From assembly GCA_905236455.1 (NCBI GenBank), contig CAJOPT010000040.1:1-42808 (forward strand): DNA of 42,808 nt, written 5' to 3'. The notes beneath the pieces were generated by a model, which was not told the origin of the DNA, searched no databases, and saw only the letters and a list, made by a program, of their open reading frames with translations. The position numbers were made by a program, and so were the translations under genes. This DNA is from an uncultured Prevotella sp. (GTDB lineage: Bacteria > Bacteroidota > Bacteroidia > Bacteroidales > Bacteroidaceae). Below, one piece after another: positions 8,743 to 16,017 of the stretch (the first letter of the stretch is position 1; each line of letters begins with the position of its first letter).

Positions 8743-8750
8743 TATCTTTG
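8743..8750 (+). promoter_or_regulatory. -7 element of the EEP nuclease gene
   Basis: TATCTTTG matches TAnnTTTG exactly, 27 bases before the start codon at 8778. A TTTG at 8716-8719 may be the -33 box, although its 23-nt spacer is a little long. Confidence 0.6.
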
Positions 8751-8777
8751 CAAACATAATATAATATAATAATCATC

Positions 8778-9824
8778 ATGAAAAAACTATCAATTATTCT
8801 TTTGGCAGCCTTGCTAATCAGTACAGGTGCCGTGGCTCAGAAAAAGTATTCGGTATATGGTGTAGGATTCTACAACCTTGAAAATCTCTTCGACACACAG
8901 CATGATGAGGGAAAGAACGACTATCAGTTCCTTCCTGATGGCTCTTATCGTTGGAATGAGTTAAAGTATACTCATAAGTTGCACAATATGGCAACGGTGC
9001 TTGGTGAGCTGGGTACTGATGTCCTTTCTGGTGTGGGATGTGCCGTGATAGGAGTGAGTGAGGTGGAGAATGCTCATTGTCTTCAAGATCTGTGTGATCA
9101 GCCTGAGCTTAAGGCACGCAACATCCAGTTCTGTCATATAGAAGGACCTGATCAGCGTGGAGTGGACTGTGCGCTTCTATATAATCCGGCTTTGTTTACC
9201 GTCCGTGACGTGAAGCTTGTTCCGTATGTGTATGAACTGCCAGCCGATAGTGCAAGGGCAACACGAGGTTTCCTTACTGTAAGCGGCACACTTGCTGACG
9301 AGCATGTCGCCTTTATCGTATGTCACTGGCCAAGTCGCTTTGCAGGTAGCTATTATCGTGAGCTGGGAGGAAAACAGGTGCGAGTTGTTAAGGACTCGTT
9401 GCTTCGAGAAGATCCGTCCTGCAAGGTATTTGTCATGGGTGACATGAACGACGATCCCACCAATAAGAGTATGTATGAGGCGTTGGGCGCAAAGGAGGAA
9501 ATCGACCAGATCACACCAGACCAGATGTATAACCCATGGTACAATATCTTAGTGAAGCAGAAAACCGGAACTCTGCAGTATGACGGCAGGTGGAACCTCT
9601 TCGACCAGATTGTCATGACTCCTAACGTTCTCAATCAGAATGGTGCCAAGGACTATGAGACTCTGAAATACTGGAAACCGCAAATCTTCAGGCGTGACTA
9701 TCTCTTCCAGCAGGAAGGAAAGTATAAAGGTAATACCAAGCGTACGACTGCAGGTGGATCCTGGCTCGACGGATATAGCGATCACCTTCCGGTTTGTATA
9801 TATCTCATCAAAGAGCAGAAGTAA
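8778..9824 (+). CDS. Secreted endonuclease/exonuclease/phosphatase (EEP) family protein
   Basis: The 348-residue product has a signal peptide ending GAVAQ (about residue 21). All EEP catalytic motifs are visible: FYNLEN (Asn33), GVSEVEN (Glu95), a HWPSR segment (His183), GDMND (221-225) and a terminal SDHLP (His336). The family cleaves phosphodiester bonds; exported members are usually nucleases or lipid phosphatases. There is no OB-fold or LTD module fused to it, unlike many secreted EEP nucleases. Five such OB-like modules lie on the divergent lipoproteins at 2923-6029. It has its own TATCTTTG promoter. The next gene starts within its stop codon, suggesting translational coupling. Confidence 0.88.
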   Translation: MKKLSIILLAALLISTGAVAQKKYSVYGVGFYNLENLFDTQHDEGKNDYQFLPDGSYRWNELKYTHKLHNMATVLGELGTDVLSGVGCAVIGVSEVENAHCLQDLCDQPELKARNIQFCHIEGPDQRGVDCALLYNPALFTVRDVKLVPYVYELPADSARATRGFLTVSGTLADEHVAFIVCHWPSRFAGSYYRELGGKQVRVVKDSLLREDPSCKVFVMGDMNDDPTNKSMYEALGAKEEIDQITPDQMYNPWYNILVKQKTGTLQYDGRWNLFDQIVMTPNVLNQNGAKDYETLKYWKPQIFRRDYLFQQEGKYKGNTKRTTAGGSWLDGYSDHLPVCIYLIKEQK

Positions 9825-10390
9825 TGCCAGTGGAACGTCATCCGCTCCAGCCATTTATTCCTGAGGGGGCGCGGCTCTTGATGTTGGGAAGCTTTCCGCC
9901 AGCAAGGAAGCGTTGGTGTATGGATTTCTTCTATCCTAATTATATCAATGACATGTGGCGTATCTTCGGGCTATGCTTCTTTCATGACAAAAACCATTTC
10001 GTGGATGAAGAGCATAAGACGTTTCGAAAAGACGACATTATCGCGTTTCTTCAAGAGAGAAGAATTGCAATCTATGACACCGCAACGGCTGTTATTAGGA
10101 CGAGGAACACGGCGTCTGACAAGGATCTGGAAGTGGTAGAGCCAACAGACTTAGATGCTTTGCTAAGGCAGATGCCGCAATGTGGCATGATAGTGACAAC
10201 AGGTCAGAAGGCTACGGATGTCCTTACCAGTCATTTCGGGATATTGCCTCCCAAGGTTGGTGGTTCGGTATGCTTCTTATTTGAAGGTCGGGAGATAATA
10301 CTTTTCCGTATGCCGAGCAGTAGTCGTGCCTATCCAATGAGCGTGGAGAGGAAAGCTGAATTCTACCAGCCGATGTTCGCTTTGCTGTAA
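9824..10390 (+). CDS. Uracil-DNA glycosylase superfamily protein
   Basis: The 188-residue product has the superfamily signature near the N-terminus, LLMLGSFPP, then FFYPN...NDMWRIFG, and a late motif RMPSSSRAYPMS in the place of the HPSP-type second motif. This pattern fits the mismatch or deoxyinosine-type branch of uracil-DNA glycosylases, which removes damaged bases from DNA. The exact substrate cannot be read from the motifs. An upstream in-frame ATG exists at 9794 but lies inside the nuclease gene. I chose ATG 9824, whose A is the last base of the nuclease stop (TAATG), a common coupled arrangement. It is cytosolic, unlike its exported upstream partner. Confidence 0.8.
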   Translation: MPVERHPLQPFIPEGARLLMLGSFPPARKRWCMDFFYPNYINDMWRIFGLCFFHDKNHFVDEEHKTFRKDDIIAFLQERRIAIYDTATAVIRTRNTASDKDLEVVEPTDLDALLRQMPQCGMIVTTGQKATDVLTSHFGILPPKVGGSVCFLFEGREIILFRMPSSSRAYPMSVERKAEFYQPMFALL

Positions 10391-10431
10391 GGACGTTTCC
10401 CATAAACATAATGACATAAAAAATAGAGACA

Positions 10432-11058
10432 ATGAATGATAAAATAACAATTATCGGTATTGCAGGAGGGACAGGATCGGGCAAGACCACTGTAGTGAAG
10501 AAGATAGTAGAGGCTCTGCCGCCACATTATGTCGCAGTAGTACCTCTGGACTCGTACTATAACGACACTTCACACATGACAGACGAGGAGCGTCATGCCA
10601 TAAATTTCGACCATCCTGACGCATTCGACTGGAAACTACTCAACCAGCAACTTAATGACCTTCGCCATGGAAAAGCCATTGAGCAGCCAACCTATTCTTA
10701 TATCCAGTGCAACCGTCTGCCGGAGACCATCCATGTGGAGCCTAAGCCAGTAATAATTATTGAGGGTATCATGACGTTGATTGACAAGAAGCTGCGAAAT
10801 CTGATGGACTTAAAAATATTTGTTGATACAGATCCCGATGAGCGGCTTATCAGGAACATTCAGCGTGATACGATAGACCGCGGACGAACGGTGTCAATGG
10901 TAGTGGAACGCTATCTGAGCGTTCTCAAGCCGATGCATGAGCAGTTTATCGAGCCGACCAAGCGTTATGCTGACTTGATAATCCCGCAGGGAGGAGAGAA
11001 CAAACGAGGAATAGCCATTCTATGTAAATATATTGAGGGACTTGTGCCTCAGCCATAA
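10432..11058 (+). CDS. udk: Uridine kinase
   Basis: The 208-residue product has a P-loop GGTGSGKT at 12-19, then PLDSYYND (nucleoside-binding region), NFDHPDAFD, QPTYSYIQCNR and IIEGIM. This is the full signature of uridine/cytidine kinase, which makes UMP and CMP from nucleosides with ATP or GTP. Length is typical. It follows the glycosylase gene by 41 bases on the same strand, so it may be co-transcribed with the secreted nuclease. That would link extracellular nucleic-acid breakdown to nucleoside salvage, although udk is also a common stand-alone gene. A strong terminator follows. Confidence 0.97.
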   Translation: MNDKITIIGIAGGTGSGKTTVVKKIVEALPPHYVAVVPLDSYYNDTSHMTDEERHAINFDHPDAFDWKLLNQQLNDLRHGKAIEQPTYSYIQCNRLPETIHVEPKPVIIIEGIMTLIDKKLRNLMDLKIFVDTDPDERLIRNIQRDTIDRGRTVSMVVERYLSVLKPMHEQFIEPTKRYADLIIPQGGENKRGIAILCKYIEGLVPQP

Positions 11059-11066
11059 AATAAAAA

Positions 11067-11100
11067 TCCCCTGTCTTAACTGTTTAGGACAGGGGACTTT
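11067..11100. terminator. Bidirectional terminator between udk and the DUF308 gene
   Basis: A 13-bp stem with one G-U pair (arms 11067-11079 and 11084-11096, core TCCCCTGTC/GACAGGGGA) is flanked by A-runs on the left and CTTTTATT on the right. It serves convergent genes on both strands. Confidence 0.9.
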
Positions 11101-11102
11101 TA

Positions 11103-11816
11103 TTATTCTTTAGAGTCATCTTTTACAGGTTGGTCATCTTCAATAATCTGAGCATCCTCTATTGGTTCCAGCTCTTTTACAGAAGAAACCTCTTTCTCAA
11201 CAGGCGTACCGGTGATTACTTTAGCCTCTTCTTCAGCCATAAACCGTTTTTTTGCAGAATGTATTTTCAATGCGTTGATACATTCGGTGACGCCATAGAA
11301 CATCAGACACCAGCCGATAATTTTAAGCGGAAGGGTCTCTGTCTCCATTGGTTTGGCAATGACTAAGATGCCTACTGCAAGCGTGACAATAGGGAACAGC
11401 CAAAAGAAGAAAGGAATAGTACTATATTTACGTGCCAGTATCAAACTTACCAACTGGCTTATGGCACCGAGTATAAGGATGCCGGCCAGCACATAAGCCA
11501 CTCCAAGGATGAAGTTGGTTGGCATCATAGTAAGTATAATACCAAGGATGACACTGCCTGCTCCCACAAACGGGAACAGTGGAACCTGCCGGTTACGTTC
11601 TTGTGTCGTTTCTTCTTGTAAAGCAATCTCCTGCTCCTTGTTGATCCTCTGTCTCTCGTAGTAGTATACAATGCAAGAAATCAGTCCCGACATCAGAAAC
11701 AGTACACCTGCAGTGACAGTCATCCACTTCATGGTGTCTTCACGGTATTTGACCAACAGCGCTCCTACCACAATGGCAATCAGCGCGCGTATCAATGAAC
11801 TTTGTAATACTTTCAT
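11103..11816 (-). CDS. DUF308 / HdeD-like membrane protein
   Basis: The 237-residue product contains six hydrophobic helices within about residues 8-180, grouped as pairs with Gly-rich centres (IAIVVGALLV, ILGIILTMMP, VLAGILILGA). This is the pattern of DUF308 proteins related to HdeD. A short charged loop follows the second helix (YYERQRINKEQE), and a long acidic cytoplasmic tail closes the protein (about 185-237). Function in Bacteroidetes is not established; HdeD of enterobacteria is linked to acid resistance. It is a single gene with a consensus promoter upstream. Confidence 0.8.
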   Translation of the reverse strand: MKVLQSSLIRALIAIVVGALLVKYREDTMKWMTVTAGVLFLMSGLISCIVYYYERQRINKEQEIALQEETTQERNRQVPLFPFVGAGSVILGIILTMMPTNFILGVAYVLAGILILGAISQLVSLILARKYSTIPFFFWLFPIVTLAVGILVIAKPMETETLPLKIIGWCLMFYGVTECINALKIHSAKKRFMAEEEAKVITGTPVEKEVSSVKELEPIEDAQIIEDDQPVKDDSKE

Positions 11817-11864
11817 GTCTAATTATATGTTGCTAAAACTGTTGTCGTGTTTTGTTTGTGATGG

Positions 11865-11895
11865 CAAAGATAGCGAAAAAAGTCGATAGCGCAAA
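11865..11895 (-). promoter_or_regulatory. Consensus promoter of the DUF308 gene
   Basis: On the minus strand TTTG (11895-11892), a 19-nt spacer and TATCTTTG (11872-11865) match the Bacteroidetes sigma consensus exactly. The leader would be about 40 bases. Confidence 0.8.
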
Positions 11896-11934
11896 ATATA
11901 TCTTCTTATTTATGTGCCTTGTTATTTTGGATTA

Positions 11935-11987
11935 CATGCTTTTATCTTACGAATTGCATGCTTTTATCTTGGATTTTTGTACCTTTG
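11935..11987 (+). promoter_or_regulatory. Promoter with 14-bp direct repeats before the histidine phosphatase
   Basis: TACCTTTG lies at 11980-11987, only 9 bases before the ATG, so the transcript would be nearly leaderless. Two perfect copies of CATGCTTTTATCTT start at 11935 and 11957, 22 bp apart. They overlap the -33 region and could be operator half-sites. Confidence 0.55.
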
Positions 11988-11996
11988 CAGTCAATT

Positions 11997-12509
11997 ATGG
12001 CAACAATATTATATTTAGTGCGTCATGGTGAGACCTATGACAATGAGAAACAGCTGATGCAAGGGCAGATTCAGGGTGAGCTTAATGCGACAGGCATTAA
12101 GCAGGCGGAGCAGGTCCGAGATAAATTCGCACATGAGCATTTCGATGCATTTGTGTCGAGTGACCTGAAACGTTCTATAGACACATGTAGGATTATAGCT
12201 GAGCCACATAATATGGAAGTTGTGCAGACACCTTTGTTGCGTGAGCGTGACTGGGGCAGTTTCACAGGTTGCTATATTCCTGACCTTAAAGGAAAGCCAT
12301 GGCCAGATGATATAGAGCCTTTGGATGTGTTGAGAACCCGTGCCAGAGACTTCCTTCATTATCTTCGTGACACATACCCGAATCAAAAGGTGTTGGCAGT
12401 CGGGCATGGCATTGTCAACAAGGCAATTCAGGCGGAGTTCTATAATAAGCAGATGAATGAGGTCACGAGGATGAATAACGCAGACATACGTATAATGGTG
12501 CTTGAGTAA
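11997..12509 (+). CDS. Histidine phosphatase (phosphoglycerate mutase-like) family protein
   Basis: The 170-residue product carries the phosphohistidine motif LVRHGET at about 7-13, FVSSDLKRSIDTC, a REDWGSF-type acid region (RERDWGSF) and the second catalytic His in AVGHGIV. These define the 2H phosphatase family, whose members hydrolyse sugar phosphates, nucleotides or cofactor precursors; the substrate here is unknown. An in-frame ATG at 11919 would add a hydrophobic 26-residue leader. The TACCTTTG promoter at 11980-11987 lies inside that extension, so I place the start at 11997. It is probably a single-gene transcript. Confidence 0.9.
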   Translation: MATILYLVRHGETYDNEKQLMQGQIQGELNATGIKQAEQVRDKFAHEHFDAFVSSDLKRSIDTCRIIAEPHNMEVVQTPLLRERDWGSFTGCYIPDLKGKPWPDDIEPLDVLRTRARDFLHYLRDTYPNQKVLAVGHGIVNKAIQAEFYNKQMNEVTRMNNADIRIMVLE

Positions 12510-12522
12510 GTAATTAAAAAAC

Positions 12523-12555
12523 GGAGAGGAAGAAGCATCACGCTCATTCCTCTCC
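12523..12555 (-). terminator. Terminator of the Gly-rich protein gene
   Basis: Perfect 9-bp arms, GGAGAGGAA (12523-12531) and TTCCTCTCC (12547-12555). On the minus strand the stem is followed by GTTTTTTAATTA, so it best serves the gene ending at 12687; it may also stop plus-strand transcription. Confidence 0.75.
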
Positions 12556-12686
12556 TAACACAATCATTCTGAATTTGTCTTTTACCTATGAATCTTTTGT
12601 CAGTTATCTGAAAAACAACCTTTGAAATGAATGCGTTCTTTTGAAAACTTTTGAATTGTCATATATGTTGTTTTGTGTCAGTACTT

Positions 12687-13709
12687 TTAACGATGTCCGC
12701 CACCAAAATGGCCTCCGCCACCTCCGTGACCGCCACCGTGGCTGCCGCCGCCATGACTTCCGCCTCCACCGAAGTGGCTACCGCCACTACTGTGACCTCC
12801 GCTGAAACCACCTCCACGGCTACCACCGCTGAAACCGCTGCTGCGACTGCCGCCATAGCTACCTCCGCGGCTTCCTCCGAAATTGCTACCGCTTGGACGG
12901 CTGCCACCCATGTTTGAGCCATGAGTTACTGTGGTGCGTGTAGAGCTCTCACGTGATGAGTATCCACGATTGCCGTCACCTCTTCCATATCCTCCACGAT
13001 TGCCTCCGCTGAAGTATCCTCCACGATTGCCTCCGTCAGGTCTTCCATAGAAGCTACCGCCACGGTTTCCACCCATGTCACGTCCTCCGTTGCCGAATGT
13101 ACGGTTGTCGCGTCCGCCAGGACCTCCGATGCTTCCACCACGGTGTCCACCAGGACCTCCTATACTTCCTCCGCGATGTCCGCCAGGACCGCCAATACCG
13201 TCACGCATTCCTCTGAAGGCTCCGCCACGTGGACCTCCTCTGTGACCGAAGTCACGTCCATGATACCATGAGCGACCGCCATTTCTGTGCCAGCTGTGTC
13301 CGCCACGATAGATACTCCAAGCGTGAGGTCTTCCGAAATAGAAGTAGTCACGGTGTGGATAGCGTGCGTAGATACCAAAGCGCCAGTATCCTGCATCCCA
13401 ATAAAGGGGACGATAGAAGTAGCTGGCTGCACAATATGCGCGGTACTGCCAGTCAAGCAGGATGTAGCTGAGGTCAAGGTTACGGTGTGTCCAGTATGCT
13501 CCATAAAGGTCATCGTAAGTATTGACACTCATAAGGTAGTCGAGATTAATCTCATACGCAGCTTCATATTGCTGCTCAGTGAGATTCAGTTCATACGCCA
13601 TTTTGTCTGTCAGGAACAAAGCCTGCTGACGTGCTTGTTCGTAACCCATTGCATTTGCCGTAGCAGTCATGGTGAACATTGCTGTGAGGATAATGATAAA
13701 CTTTTTCAT
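12687..13709 (-). CDS. Secreted Gly/His/Arg/Ser-rich low-complexity protein
   Basis: The 340-residue product has a signal peptide ending ATANA (about residue 20). Residues 22-60 form an amphipathic helix region with the pattern ALFLTDKMAYELNLTEQQYEAA (shown in part: LTDKMAYELNLTEQQ). Residues 60-130 are Tyr/Trp-rich. From about residue 130 to the end the chain is dominated by Gly, Arg, His and Ser in GGxRGG-like repeats, including two adjacent copies of GGPGGHRGGSI. No enzyme motif is seen. It could be a structural or metal-binding envelope protein; this is inference. The overlapping open frames in the repeat region are compositional artefacts. Its promoter copies that of the gene at 846. Confidence 0.8.
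   Translation of the reverse strand: MKKFIIILTAMFTMTATANAMGYEQARQQALFLTDKMAYELNLTEQQYEAAYEINLDYLMSVNTYDDLYGAYWTHRNLDLSYILLDWQYRAYCAASYFYRPLYWDAGYWRFGIYARYPHRDYFYFGRPHAWSIYRGGHSWHRNGGRSWYHGRDFGHRGGPRGGAFRGMRDGIGGPGGHRGGSIGGPGGHRGGSIGGPGGRDNRTFGNGGRDMGGNRGGSFYGRPDGGNRGGYFSGGNRGGYGRGDGNRGYSSRESSTRTTVTHGSNMGGSRPSGSNFGGSRGGSYGGSRSSGFSGGSRGGGFSGGHSSGGSHFGGGGSHGGGSHGGGHGGGGGHFGGGHR
12990..13190 (-). repeat. In-gene tandem GGR/GGPGGHRGGSI repeats
   Basis: Within the Gly-rich gene, short degenerate repeats encode GGNRGGY-type and GGPGGHRGGSI units. The repetitive DNA (CCTCC.CGATTGCCTCC on the plus strand) makes several frames open on both strands and would favour length variation. Confidence 0.6.
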
Positions 13710-13749
13710 AATCGTATTTATTTATAGTTGTTAGCTAATGATTACGATG

Positions 13750-13815
13750 CAAAATTGCAAAGAAAAATCGGTGTGAGAAAAGGATTTTCCCTAATTGAGT
13801 AAGGAAAATCCCTAT
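13750..13815 (-). promoter_or_regulatory. Promoter with paired TAGGGA direct repeats
   Basis: On the minus strand ATAGGGA (from 13815) and TTAGGGA (from 13794) are 21 bp apart. After the second, 33 nt lead to TTTGCATC (from 13753). The same layout precedes the lipoprotein gene at 846. The -7 match here is CAATTTTG, off by one base from TAnnTTTG. Confidence 0.55.
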
Positions 13816-13875
13816 AGATGCAATTATAGTGAGTTGAATAAAAGAATAAAAAGTTCTGCTTTCAACTTTTTTTAT

Positions 13876-13883
13876 TACCTTTG
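13876..13883 (+). promoter_or_regulatory. -7 element of the wzi-like gene
   Basis: TACCTTTG matches TAnnTTTG exactly, 22 bases before the ATG at 13906. No good -33 box is seen. The start site would give a leader of about 15-20 bases. Confidence 0.55.
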
Positions 13884-13905
13884 TACCCATTATATATAAT
13901 AAGGT

Positions 13906-15492
13906 ATGAAAAGACAGCTATTCTTTCTTATCAGTTTGCTGGTATGCACCTCACTCTTTGCCCAGTATAAGGATTATGAGGATCATACGGATGCAGAGAT
14001 GTTTAATCCGTTGCAGGGAGTCGAGTACAAAGCAGAAGTACAGGGAAGCCTTTCCAAAGGGAAGACTCCTTTCTGGCTGAATGCAAATAAATACGGTCTT
14101 AGCTCATTGGAAAAGACCAATGGCTATGTACGTGGAAGCGTAATACGCCCCTTAAGTGAGGATGAGGGAAGGAAATGGGGACTTGGTTATGGCTTAGATG
14201 TTGCTGTGGCTAAAGGATATACCAGCCGCCTCATCATTCAGCAGGCTTTTGTTGAGGGGCGTTGGCTGCATGGTGCTCTTTCCATTGGCTCCAAAGAATA
14301 TTTGATGGAGTTGAAGAACAATGAGCTAAGCTCCGGATCACAGACCCTTGGAAGGAATGCGCGTCCAGTGCCACAGGTACGTCTTGCTTTGCCGGAGTAC
14401 TGGATTGTTCCATACACAAAAGGATGGATTCGCATTAAGGGACATGGTGCCTTTGGTAAGATGACTGATGACAATTGGCAGCATGAGTTTACTGATAGGA
14501 AGACTAAATATGCTGATAATGTTTTGTATCACAGCAAGGCAGGTTATCTTATGATTGGTAACCCCGAACGGTATTACCCCCTTTCTGTGGAATTAGGACT
14601 TGAGATGGCATGTACCTTTGGTGGGACATCCTACAAAAATGCTTCCGATGGTTTGCAGGAGGTTAAGAATAGTCAGGGACTGAAGGATTTTTGGCATGCG
14701 ATAGTTCCAGGTGGGGCAGATAAGGTAGAGGAAGGTACGGTATATCAGAATGCGTCAGGAAATCAATTAGGCAGTTGGGTTGCCCGTGTTAATTATGATG
14801 CCGATACTTGGCGCTTAGGAGTCTATTTGGATAAATATTTTGAGGATCATTCATCTATGCTTCAGCTTGACTACGCCGGATATGGTACGGGAGACGAGTG
14901 GAATGTCAAGAAAGACCGCCGTTATTTCCTATATGATTTCAAGGATATGATGCTTGGCGCGGAGTTAAATCTTAAATATGGCCATGCGGTCCGTGACATC
15001 GTCTTTGAGTATATTTATTCCAAATATCAGAGCGGTCCATTATACCATGACCACACACAAGGAGTCTCGGATCATGTCTGTGGATGGGATAATTTCTATA
15101 ATCATTATATCTTTACAGGTTGGCAACATTGGGGACAGGTAATAGGTAACCCGTTGTATCGCTCACCTATTTATAATGAGACGGGAAAGATAGAGGTGGA
15201 GAATAACCGCTTTATGGCGTTTCATCTCGGAATTTCCGGTTCACCCCTTGAGTGTCTGGATTACCGTGCCATGGCAACATATCAAGATGGTTTAGGTTAT
15301 TATGAGCAGCCGTATACAAAGAAACAACATAATTTTAGTTTCTTGTTGGAGGCAACGTATCATTTCAATAACAACTGGGATGTTACAGGCTCTTACGGAA
15401 TGGATTTTGGAAAGATACGTGGTGATAACACAGGATTCCAGCTGACACTTGTAAAAAGTGGGATGTTGACAAAAAGTAAAAGGACTAAATAA
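13906..15492 (+). CDS. Capsule assembly protein Wzi family, outer membrane beta-barrel
   Basis: The 528-residue product has a signal peptide ending SLFAQ (about residue 20). The remainder shows amphipathic beta-strands with family landmarks: GKTPFWLNANKYGLSS, QAFVEGRWLHGALSIGSKE and a long aromatic C-terminal half ending in FQLTLVKSG. Wzi-family proteins sit in the outer membrane and help anchor or organise capsular polysaccharide at the surface. It stands next to the capsule locus, transcribed towards it, and is followed after 17 bases by a small lipoprotein gene. Length is close to other Bacteroidetes Wzi-like proteins. Confidence 0.85.
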   Translation: MKRQLFFLISLLVCTSLFAQYKDYEDHTDAEMFNPLQGVEYKAEVQGSLSKGKTPFWLNANKYGLSSLEKTNGYVRGSVIRPLSEDEGRKWGLGYGLDVAVAKGYTSRLIIQQAFVEGRWLHGALSIGSKEYLMELKNNELSSGSQTLGRNARPVPQVRLALPEYWIVPYTKGWIRIKGHGAFGKMTDDNWQHEFTDRKTKYADNVLYHSKAGYLMIGNPERYYPLSVELGLEMACTFGGTSYKNASDGLQEVKNSQGLKDFWHAIVPGGADKVEEGTVYQNASGNQLGSWVARVNYDADTWRLGVYLDKYFEDHSSMLQLDYAGYGTGDEWNVKKDRRYFLYDFKDMMLGAELNLKYGHAVRDIVFEYIYSKYQSGPLYHDHTQGVSDHVCGWDNFYNHYIFTGWQHWGQVIGNPLYRSPIYNETGKIEVENNRFMAFHLGISGSPLECLDYRAMATYQDGLGYYEQPYTKKQHNFSFLLEATYHFNNNWDVTGSYGMDFGKIRGDNTGFQLTLVKSGMLTKSKRTK

Positions 15493-15509
15493 TAGAGGAC
15501 TCAAGGATT

Positions 15510-15971
15510 ATGAAAAGATATTTTAGAAAATTGTTAGTTGTCTTATTCCCAATGACAGTCTTAATGCTGAACTCATGCGGGTGGATAGAATTCGAGACAT
15601 CCGATAACGGAGACCTTGATGGCTACTGGCATCTTGTAAGCGTTGATACATTGTCAACAGGTGGAACGTTAGATGTAAGTGAGAAACGTACGTTCTGGTC
15701 TATACAGGCAACACTTTTGCAAGTATACTCTCTCGATATTAATGGCGGGCAGCGGTATATTAGCAGATTTACCTATGAGGATAATAAAATCAAGTTGGAA
15801 GGCATGAGGACTCATAATCGTGCCGATGGCGATCCAGTTGTTGAGGACGTATCTGTTTTAACCCAATATGGTATTCATGAGCTGAGTGAGTCTTTTGTGG
15901 TGGAAAGCCTAAGTAGTAGCCGCATGACACTGCGGTCAGAAGGATATCGGCTTTGGTATAAAAAGATGTAA
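15510..15971 (+). CDS. Small lipocalin-like lipoprotein (DUF4847-type)
   Basis: The 153-residue product has a lipoprotein signal ending MLNSC (about Cys23). The mature domain starts LDGYWHLVSVDTL and continues with beta-strand patterns (RTFWSIQATLLQVY, RYISRFTYEDNKIKLEG) and a late SSSRMTLRSEGYRLWYKK. This matches small Bacteroidetes DUF4847/lipocalin-like lipoproteins of unknown role. It follows the wzi-like gene after 17 bases, so it is probably the second gene of that operon and may help that barrel. Confidence 0.75.
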   Translation: MKRYFRKLLVVLFPMTVLMLNSCGWIEFETSDNGDLDGYWHLVSVDTLSTGGTLDVSEKRTFWSIQATLLQVYSLDINGGQRYISRFTYEDNKIKLEGMRTHNRADGDPVVEDVSVLTQYGIHELSESFVVESLSSSRMTLRSEGYRLWYKKM

Positions 15972-15987
15972 GTAAAAAGATACTCAG

Positions 15988-16012
15988 GTCTCAAGAACTC
16001 TAAGCTTGAGAC
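15988..16012. terminator. Weak hairpin between convergent genes
   Basis: GTCTCAAG (15988-15995) and CTTGAGAC (16005-16012) form an 8-bp stem with a 9-base loop between stops at 15971 (+) and 16018 (-). There is no clear T-run on either side. Confidence 0.35.
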
Positions 16013-16017
16013 TACTA

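Noticed and set aside
12651..13730. Long open frames on the plus strand and in other minus frames over the Gly-rich gene, some Ala/Thr/Ser- or Val/Ala-rich
   Set aside because: They arise from the repetitive GC-rich codons of the Gly-rich gene; that gene has the signal peptide, promoter and terminator, the others have none.
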